Virus record (IMG/VR): IMGVR_UViG_3300031834_001450 | Location: 19,335 to 83,334 of that record | Source: a virus | DNA length: 64,000 nt | Strand: one strand, 5' to 3' | Part shown: positions 59,562 through 64,000 of the stretch, in pieces | How the letters are laid out: every line of letters begins with the position of its first letter | How positions within the stretch are numbered: the first letter of the stretch is position 1 | The notes under the pieces: generated by a model | Database searches by the model: none | Told to the model about the DNA's origin: nothing | What the model saw: only the letters and a program-made list of their open reading frames with translations | Position numbers and translations under genes: made by a program

Positions 59562-59953
59562 ACAATAACTCCTTCAACTTTTTGTATATATTCTTTTAAT
59601 TTTTCTCTTTCTTGTTCTAAATTATCTATTTCTTCTTCTAGATTCTTTACTGTAATGTTTAATTCTTCAATAAAATAATTTGAATCTTCTACTGTTTCTT
59701 TATAGTTTTTTATTTCTTTTTCTGAATCTTCTACTGTTTCTTTATAGTTTTTTATTTCTTTTTCTTGATCCTTTACTGTAATTTTTAATTCTTCAATAAG
59801 ATATTCTAAATCTTCAATTATAACATCTAACTTTTCTTCTTCATCACCATAGGAATCTATTAATTCCATATAACATTCTATAGTTCCATATAAATCTTTT
59901 TTACCTGATTTAATTTCATTAACTACTTCTTCAATAACTGTATTTAATATCAT
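59558..59953 (-). CDS. 131-residue coiled-coil protein with internal duplication
   Basis: A highly acidic protein, coiled coil from about residue 45 to the end. It contains two copies of KEIKNYKETVEDSE (14 residues) encoded by an exact 42-base tandem repeat. Overlaps with neighbours on both sides (ATGA) show a coupled operon ahead of RecA. Function unknown. Confidence 0.55.
   Translation of the reverse strand: MILNTVIEEVVNEIKSGKKDLYGTIECYMELIDSYGDEEEKLDVIIEDLEYLIEELKITVKDQEKEIKNYKETVEDSEKEIKNYKETVEDSNYFIEELNITVKNLEEEIDNLEQEREKLKEYIQKVEGVIV
59682..59765. repeat. 42-bp tandem duplication inside the coiled-coil gene
   Basis: Two adjacent copies of a 42-base unit beginning GAATCTTCTACTG (59682-59723 and 59724-59765) are identical or nearly so, which points to a recent in-frame duplication. 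Confidence 0.8.
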
Positions 59954-60234
59954 AAATTTACCTTTGTAAAATATTTATCATTTATTTCGCAATAATATAC
60001 ATGATGATCTTTATCTTTAGTTAAATACATTGGAACTAAAACCCCATCACCCTGTCTAGAAGTCATAATAATTTTATCAATTACTATTCTACCATTACAA
60101 GATTCTAGTATATCCCCTTCTTTAAATTTTGGTTTATATTTTGTAGAGCACTTTAATACACTATTTACACCACCGTATTTTTTTTCTAATTGTTCATATT
60201 CTTCCGTACTTATTTTAATAGTTTCTATTTCCAT
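59950..60234 (-). CDS. 94-residue protein of unknown function
   Basis: The product starts MEIETIKISTEEYEQLEKKY and has a beta-rich centre (KFKEGDILESCNGRIVIDKI) like a small barrel, ending HHVYYCEINDKYFTKVNL. It is first in the operon before the coiled-coil gene and RecA, behind AAAGAGGAGAAAGAGA. No family recognised. Confidence 0.5.
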   Translation of the reverse strand: MEIETIKISTEEYEQLEKKYGGVNSVLKCSTKYKPKFKEGDILESCNGRIVIDKIIMTSRQGDGVLVPMYLTKDKDHHVYYCEINDKYFTKVNL

Positions 60235-60303
60235 TTCTCTTTCTCCTCTTTAGCTTTTATTTTGAATTTAAAGTTTTTCATAAAATTTTGTGCTGTGGAA
60301 AAT

Positions 60304-60322
60304 GCAATCTCTTTAGAGTTGC
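60304..60322. repeat. Right-end hairpin of the IscB element
   Basis: GCAATCTC and GAGTTGC form a seven-pair stem with one bulged T and loop TTTA. The iscB stop codon TAA lies within the loop and stem. Confidence 0.6.
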
Positions 60323-61533
60323 ATAGGAACAGCACATACCTCCATTATATAATTTTTTCTTGCACTAATTCTCTCTAAATATTTCTTTGCATTCCAACTT
60401 TTATTAAAAATATTTCCTAAAATATCCATTATAACAAATGCTCCTGAACTTCTTTTCCCCTTAATAAAACCAATACCTTCGGGGGTTTTTACTTTGTCAA
60501 ATTTCTTAAATCCAAATAATTTTCCAGTTGGTATTTTCTTTTCACTTCTAATACCCTTCGTTTGTTGATAGTCACCTTTAGCTACATTTTTCTTAATGAA
60601 ATAATAATTCAAATCTTTAATTATTTCACTATCACTACAACAAATAGCAATAGCATCATTACAATGTGATTTAGATAATTGCAATATTTGTTCTCTCTTG
60701 AATTTAGTTTCATACCCAAAAGTTTCAACAAAATCACCAAATTTCTTTTTAAGTTGTGATTTGGTAATCCCAATTTCAGTAGCATGTTTAGTTATAGATT
60801 TTTTACCTTTTATTTCAAATTCACCTTTGTGTAATTTGTCATGACAACCTTCACATAAAGTAATTAAATTTTCTGGAGAATCTGTTCCCCCATTACTTCT
60901 AAAAATAATATGATGAACATGCAGTTTACTTTTTTTAGTTTTACAATGTTGACATGTAAATCCATCTCTATCGAGAATAAACGCCTTTACATTATAAAAT
61001 CCTTTCTGTTGCCCTTTCTGATAATCTTTAACTTCAGAATTACTTATTTTATGAATATCAAAACTTGCTAATTCTAAAATCCATTTAGAGACAGGGAGTA
61101 ACTTTTCAATAAATTTCTTTTCTCTTAAATGAGAATTTAATTTGCTTAAAAGTGAAGGAGCAAGTCTATCTTTTCTAAGGGAATTTGCTCGGTTATTCCA
61201 TCTTGCTTCTCTGTATCTTGTTTTTCTTCCTCTTCTGTTTCTTCTGTACATTTTTCTTTGTTCCATCTTTTTTGAAACATCTTGACGAATAAACGTTTCT
61301 GATTTGTACAAAACTTTACCATTTGAAATACAAGCTGTTCCAATAACCTTGCTTCCTGTGTCCATTCCTGCAATCACTTCTTGTTTATAGTTTGTTGTCT
61401 CTATTAACATTTTAATAGTGAATGGCGTTTTTTTAATTGCTTTAGCTTTACCTTCTTTTAACAATATTCTTGCTATTGATGGTTTTGTGGGCATTAAAGG
61501 TTTCCCTTCTTTGTTTAAAACATAAACTAACAT
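60313..61533 (-). CDS. iscB: IscB RNA-guided nuclease (PLMP, RuvC, HNH)
   Basis: I choose ATG 61533, ten bases after AAAGGAGG; a longer frame from 61596 lacks a ribosome site. The 406-residue protein has the PLMP domain (GKPLMPTKPSIARILL, 10-25), RuvC-I with Asp58 in AGMDTGSK, an arginine-rich bridge helix (91-115), RuvC-II with Glu154 in LELASFDIHK, the HNH domain with Cys194, Cys197, His207/208, Asn222, Cys227 and Cys230, and RuvC-III with His290 and Asp293 in SHCNDAIAI. All catalytic residues are present. IscB uses an omega-RNA guide and is the ancestor type of Cas9; it helps its element persist. Confidence 0.92.
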   Translation of the reverse strand: MLVYVLNKEGKPLMPTKPSIARILLKEGKAKAIKKTPFTIKMLIETTNYKQEVIAGMDTGSKVIGTACISNGKVLYKSETFIRQDVSKKMEQRKMYRRNRRGRKTRYREARWNNRANSLRKDRLAPSLLSKLNSHLREKKFIEKLLPVSKWILELASFDIHKISNSEVKDYQKGQQKGFYNVKAFILDRDGFTCQHCKTKKSKLHVHHIIFRSNGGTDSPENLITLCEGCHDKLHKGEFEIKGKKSITKHATEIGITKSQLKKKFGDFVETFGYETKFKREQILQLSKSHCNDAIAICCSDSEIIKDLNYYFIKKNVAKGDYQQTKGIRSEKKIPTGKLFGFKKFDKVKTPEGIGFIKGKRSSGAFVIMDILGNIFNKSWNAKKYLERISARKNYIMEVCAVPMQL

Positions 61534-61795
61534 CTTAGTTAAATCCTCCTTTCGGGTAATGTGTATCAAAAGCATTGAGGTTACTTTTGAATCCAACGTC
61601 CTCTCGAAGAGATGATGAAGAGTTTAACGACATAAGCACTATTCCTAACACATCAGAATTGTTTAACTTATATCCTAAGAGGTCAGAACTGAGGCGACAT
61701 CCTAACGTTACTATTTTCTTCTCATCGTTTATCAAACTTTCTCCCCCATTTGATCTTCTGGTAAACAAGCATCTTTAATTTTAAATTTTAAAGAT
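61534..61795 (-). ncRNA. Probable IscB omega-RNA
   Basis: The region between the left-end hairpin and iscB, on the same strand, is where IscB omega-RNAs are encoded. Here it is markedly less AT-rich than the rest of the window and can fold: TCTCTTCGAGAGG near 61605-61615 makes a tetraloop hairpin, and GATGTCGCCTC with GTTCTGACCTC forms a structured core near 61680-61700. Its guide would be read from the flank beyond 61813. A 77-residue frame overlapping it is probably not translated. Confidence 0.6.
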
Positions 61796-61813
61796 ACAAC
61801 TCTTTAGAGTTGT
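61796..61813. repeat. Left-end hairpin of the IscB element
   Basis: ACAACTC (61796-61802), TTTA loop, GAGTTGT (61807-61813), a perfect seven-pair stem. With flanking ATAC on one side and GTG on the other it is the exact inverse of the TnpB element end at 62823-62840. Confidence 0.65.
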
Positions 61814-61826
61814 GTTTATTTACTAT

Positions 61827-61907
61827 TTATTCTATATCCTTAGAGTTAGCTACTAAGATAACAAGAATTATAATAGCTAAAATCATAACAATAATCAAAT
61901 CTTTCAT
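61827..61907 (-). CDS. 26-residue single-pass membrane peptide
   Basis: ATG 61907 follows AATAAGGAGAAAAG, a strong ribosome site. MKDLIIVMILAIIILVILVA then NSKDIE: one transmembrane helix. The clear ribosome site makes it credible. It lies in the gap between the IscB element and the HNH gene; the remainder of that gap (61908-62040) shows no other feature. Confidence 0.5.
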   Translation of the reverse strand: MKDLIIVMILAIIILVILVANSKDIE

Positions 61908-62040
61908 CTTTTCTCCTTATTTTTAAATAATAATTTCCATTTTTATACTTTATCAAATTTACAAAACCCCATTTCTTATGGATAAAATTATTGATTTACT
62001 TTTTATCCAATGGACATAAAAGTACAATCTCTTTATAGAA

Positions 62041-62607
62041 TTATATTATTTGAGTTAACATATCTCTATAAAAATCATCATAAGTATAATTAGTAGACCA
62101 TATACCATTAGACCACATTATTTTTTCCCACCATCTCTTACTTCCTTCATATCCAATAAATTCTCCACTGATGAGGTCAAGTCCATTGTCAATTCTGCTA
62201 TGAAAGAAGCGTCCCATAAGGATAACATTCGATCTATTATATATTTGTTTTGGCGCCTGTGCCCGGCTCACAATATGTGCACCATCCGTAAATTTTTGAG
62301 ATAACCAAAATCCTTCTTGTTGCTCTACTATTTTTAATTCTTGAACAGTTAATATCTTCATAACTAAACATGAATAATCGCGTATTATTAAATCTCTTTT
62401 TAATGCTTCCCACTCCCAATCTTTTTCTATGTGTTCTTTTTCATATTCTTTAGTTTTCTTATCTACATATTTTTTATAACATTGAATTTGTTTTGAATCT
62501 TTTTCACATTGTTTAGATTTAAATGTTTGACGTAAACATCTACCTTCCCTACACTTTTCAATAAAATCAACTTCACTTAATATTTTAAGCTTATATAGTT
62601 CTGTCAT
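62041..62607 (-). CDS. HNH endonuclease-like protein
   Basis: The 188-residue protein has a basic, Cys-containing N-terminus (CREGRCLRQTFKSKQCEKDS), a helical middle, and an HNH-like core: DGAHIVSRAQAPKQIYNRSN then VILMGRFFHSRIDNGLDLIS (AH ... N ... H-x-x-ID). This is the pattern of phage HNH nucleases similar to homing enzymes. The zinc-binding Cys pairs of some HNH families are absent. It lies between IscB and TnpB elements in a nuclease-rich mobile segment. Confidence 0.65.
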   Translation of the reverse strand: MTELYKLKILSEVDFIEKCREGRCLRQTFKSKQCEKDSKQIQCYKKYVDKKTKEYEKEHIEKDWEWEALKRDLIIRDYSCLVMKILTVQELKIVEQQEGFWLSQKFTDGAHIVSRAQAPKQIYNRSNVILMGRFFHSRIDNGLDLISGEFIGYEGSKRWWEKIMWSNGIWSTNYTYDDFYRDMLTQII

Positions 62608-62698
62608 TCTTTCTCTTACAATAATTTTTGCAAAATTTTAACACTTGAAAATCTGATAGATTATCTTTCCATTTTTTTACAACCACATACTTTTTCAT
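62591..62698 (-). CDS. 35-residue basic peptide, MKKYV start
   Basis: ATG 62698 has AGGGGAAAGAT just upstream. MKKYVVVKKWKDNLSDFQVL continues KFCKNYCKRKNDRTI, a basic peptide with a CxxxC pair. It overlaps the HNH start by 17 bases. The MKKYV beginning echoes the genes at 28169 and 28355. Confidence 0.45.
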   Translation of the reverse strand: MKKYVVVKKWKDNLSDFQVLKFCKNYCKRKNDRTI

Positions 62699-62717
62699 AT
62701 CTTTCCCCTAGCCACAA

Positions 62718-62820
62718 TTATCTATCTCTTACATCATCATATCTGTTATGAAATTCAGATATAACTTTTAAATATTTATCTACTTCTTCTCTTAAATTTT
62801 GATTTTCGATTGTGAACTTA
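62718..62820 (-). pseudogene. C-terminal remnant of a coiled-coil gene cut by the TnpB element
   Basis: On the minus strand an open frame runs out of the TnpB element end as VKFTIENQNLREEVDKYLKV, then ISEFHNRYDDVRDR and TAA at 62718. It has no start codon; going upstream it enters the hairpin, where a TAG interrupts it. This is best read as the tail of a gene split by insertion, the rest lying beyond the element or lost. Confidence 0.5.
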
Positions 62821-62822
62821 AC

Positions 62823-62840
62823 ACAACTCTAAAGAGTTGT
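62823..62840. repeat. Right-end hairpin of the TnpB element
   Basis: ACAACTC (62823-62829), TAAA loop, GAGTTGT (62834-62840), a perfect stem, identical in sequence to the IscB left end in inverted orientation. Confidence 0.65.
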
Positions 62841-62960
62841 ATCTTCCTGCTCTGAGTGTCTAATAACTTGCTCATATCTAACAGGCGTTAATTTCCTCTG
62901 TTCCGGAGGTATTTAATTTTAAAAGTGGGTAATCCACTTTAGTTAAACCAAAATTCTTAA
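62823..62960 (-). ncRNA. Possible TnpB guide RNA (reRNA/omega-RNA) scaffold
   Basis: TnpB guide RNAs come from the end of the tnpB gene and the adjacent right end. Here the DNA from about 62960 to 62841 contains ACCTCCGGAACAGAGG and CACTCAGAGCAGGAAGA, less AT-rich than the surroundings, before the terminal hairpin. The guide would extend into 62822 and below, which is the truncated gene. Positions are approximate. Confidence 0.4.
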
Positions 62961-63975
62961 TATTTATAGCAGCATTAATATCTCTATCATGAGTTTCACC
63001 ACAATCACAAGTCCATTGTCTATCTGATAATGTCAAATTATTATTTAACATTCCGCAAGAATGACATAATTTAGTTGATGGGTCAAAACGACCAATAGAG
63101 ATTATGGTTTTACCATACCAATTAGCTTTGTAATTTAATTGTCTAACAAACTCAGACCAGCTAACATCACTTATTGCTTTAGCTAATTTGTGATTTTTAA
63201 CCATATTAGATACTGCTAAATCCTCAATACAGATAGTTTGGTTTTCACTAATTATTTTTGAAGAAAGTTTGTGCAAGAAGTCCTTACGCTGATTAGTAAT
63301 TTTTTGATGAGTTCTTGCTACTTTAATTCTACTTTTATTTTTATTATTACTTCCTTTTGTTTTATGACTATATTTTCTTTGAGCTTTCTTTAACTTCTTT
63401 TCTGATTTCTTCAAGTGTTTAGGATTAGAAATCTTTTCTCCATTACTTGTTACTAAAAAATCCTTAATTCCCAAGTCAATACCAATAGTAGTTTTCTCGT
63501 TTACTGTCTTTGGTTCAATTATATTATCTGTTGTCTCAACAAGAATAATAGCAAAATATTGGCCAGAAGGATTTTTAGAAATAGTTAATGTTTTTTCTTT
63601 TCCTTCGTATAATCTGTGTTGAATTATTTTAATTCCTTCTTTTAATTTAGGAATATATAATATTCCTTCTTCTATTTTATAATGTTGAGGAATTTGAAAA
63701 CTTTTATGATTATCGTGTTTCTTTTTAAATTTAGGAAAACCCTTTTTATTACGGAAAAAATTCTTAAAAGCTATATCTAAATTTCTCATTTCCATTTGAA
63801 GAGATTGAGAATTTATTTCATTTAACCAAGGATATTCTTTTTTGAGTTCTGGTATTTTGTTGTTTAATTCAATCCATGATATACTTTTCTTGGTATTAGT
63901 ATAATGTTTAGTTTTAGCGTCAAGACCCCAATTATATAAGAAACGTGTAGAACCAAAGTGTTTAGCTAAAAACAC
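62878..63975 (-). CDS. tnpB: TnpB RNA-guided nuclease, N-terminus interrupted by a stop
   Basis: The visible 365 residues contain Asp167 in TIGIDLGIKD (RuvC-I), Glu251 in TICIEDLAVS (RuvC-II), a zinc finger with Cys304, Cys307, Cys323 and Cys325, and Asp332 in HDRDINAAIN (RuvC-III). The frame opens at GTG 63975, but homology continues upstream: I, TAA, P, N, K, E, Q, K at 63999-63976, where TnpB proteins read YPNKEQK. So the Tyr codon is TAA (63994-63996). The N-terminal strand is missing unless GTG is used. The nuclease core is intact, but full activity is doubtful. Confidence 0.8.
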   Translation of the reverse strand: MFLAKHFGSTRFLYNWGLDAKTKHYTNTKKSISWIELNNKIPELKKEYPWLNEINSQSLQMEMRNLDIAFKNFFRNKKGFPKFKKKHDNHKSFQIPQHYKIEEGILYIPKLKEGIKIIQHRLYEGKEKTLTISKNPSGQYFAIILVETTDNIIEPKTVNEKTTIGIDLGIKDFLVTSNGEKISNPKHLKKSEKKLKKAQRKYSHKTKGSNNKNKSRIKVARTHQKITNQRKDFLHKLSSKIISENQTICIEDLAVSNMVKNHKLAKAISDVSWSEFVRQLNYKANWYGKTIISIGRFDPSTKLCHSCGMLNNNLTLSDRQWTCDCGETHDRDINAAINIKNFGLTKVDYPLLKLNTSGTEEINAC

Positions 63976-64000
63976 TTTCTGTTCTTTGTTGGGTTAAATG

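Larger units (their letters stand above)
60304..61813 (-). mobile_element. IscB-type IS200/IS605-family element without transposase
   Basis: An element bounded by related subterminal hairpins: right end 60304-60322 (GCAATCTC-TTTA-GAGTTGC) and left end 61796-61813 (ACAACTC-TTTA-GAGTTGT). It contains an upstream structured RNA region and iscB but no TnpA, so it is non-autonomous in this window. It sits between the operon leading to RecA and a tiny membrane-peptide gene. Exact ends cannot be fixed without an empty site. Confidence 0.65.
62823..64000 (-). mobile_element. TnpB-type IS200/IS605 element (partial, runs off the window)
   Basis: The element spans from the right-end hairpin through tnpB to the end of the window; its left end is not visible, nor is a TnpA gene. 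The insertion appears to have truncated a host-phage gene (62718-62820). Confidence 0.6.

Noticed and set aside
61146-61373. 75-residue minus-strand frame within iscB
   Set aside because: It is an out-of-frame reading of the arginine-rich bridge-helix coding region, with no ribosome site.
61535-61768. 77-residue frame between the element end and iscB
   Set aside because: It lies in the position and composition of the IscB guide RNA, and its sequence (for example SSSSLREDVGFKSNLNAFD) looks like translated structured RNA rather than protein.
63994-63996. In-frame TAA in tnpB (and TAA in the decayed region near 18930) as evidence of stop-codon reassignment
   Set aside because: Most genes in the window, including polymerase and the flap exonuclease, end at TAA, and TAG and TGA also end genes, so TAA is a working stop.
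1-64000. Interpretation as an integrated prophage
   Set aside because: No integrase, repressor, attachment site or host chromosomal gene is visible; the receiver gene is embedded in a phage operon.

Overview
The window is a contiguous piece of a large, very AT-rich tailed-phage genome with a contractile (myovirus) tail. Bases 1-15312 are a plus-strand late module. From 15318 to the end everything runs on the minus strand and is replication, recombination, nucleotide-metabolism and accessory DNA. No capsid, portal, terminase, integrase or lysin is visible, so this is a fragment and a temperate lifestyle is not shown.

The host is probably a strictly anaerobic, two-membrane bacterium, and I favour a spirochaete. 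The stand-alone response-regulator gene (14932-15312) has the SSH and TKNS signature and the IKMAFKL ending that I associate with spirochaete receiver domains. The phage also carries an oxygen-sensitive class III ribonucleotide reductase with its activase, a ferredoxin, lipoproteins and a possible spanin pair. The host call is inference.

Layout. 1-9 kb: tail sheath (partial), tail tube, a tube-like protein, a tail chaperone with an overlapping frame, tape measure, then baseplate proteins like gp48/54, gp53, gp5, gp25 and gp6. 9-13.6 kb: a baseplate/fibre connector and two tandem receptor-binding fibres, each with its own assembly protein. 13.6-15.3 kb: gp27-like hub and the receiver-domain gene. 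15.3-32.4 kb (minus): SbcD-like nuclease, clamp loader, RuvC-like resolvase, DnaB-like helicase, flap exonuclease, a possible sigma-like factor, and a PolA-type polymerase. 32.4-39.4 kb: a tightly coupled operon of dCMP deaminase, a thymidylate-synthase/hydroxymethylase-like enzyme, glycosyltransferase, GIY-YIG nuclease, dNMP kinase, SAM methyltransferase, sugar epimerase, nucleotide-sugar dehydrogenase and dUTPase. 39.4-50 kb: ferredoxin, Dam-like methylase, a DUF1599/Nmad1-like protein, a second dUTPase, NrdD/NrdG, DnaC-like loader, ClpP-like protease, DHH phosphodiesterase and an RLAN/ATP-grasp ligase. 50-60 kb: lipoprotein, SNF2 helicase, sliding clamp, SbcC-like ATPase, a tRNA-like locus with tandem repeats, RecA. 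60-64 kb: an IscB element, an HNH nuclease and a TnpB element.

The replication genes form a self-sufficient set: polymerase, clamp, loader, helicase, helicase loader, flap nuclease, SbcC/D-like recombination pair, RecA and resolvase. The 32-39 kb operon looks like a T4-style base-modification route with extra sugar-nucleotide enzymes. My leading hypothesis for a novel system is glycosylated, possibly methylated, hydroxymethyl-pyrimidine DNA. Other standouts are the tRNA-like locus with repeated anticodon-arm-like units, the phage-borne receiver domain, the ATP-grasp ligase, and the IscB/TnpB pair that share palindromic ends.
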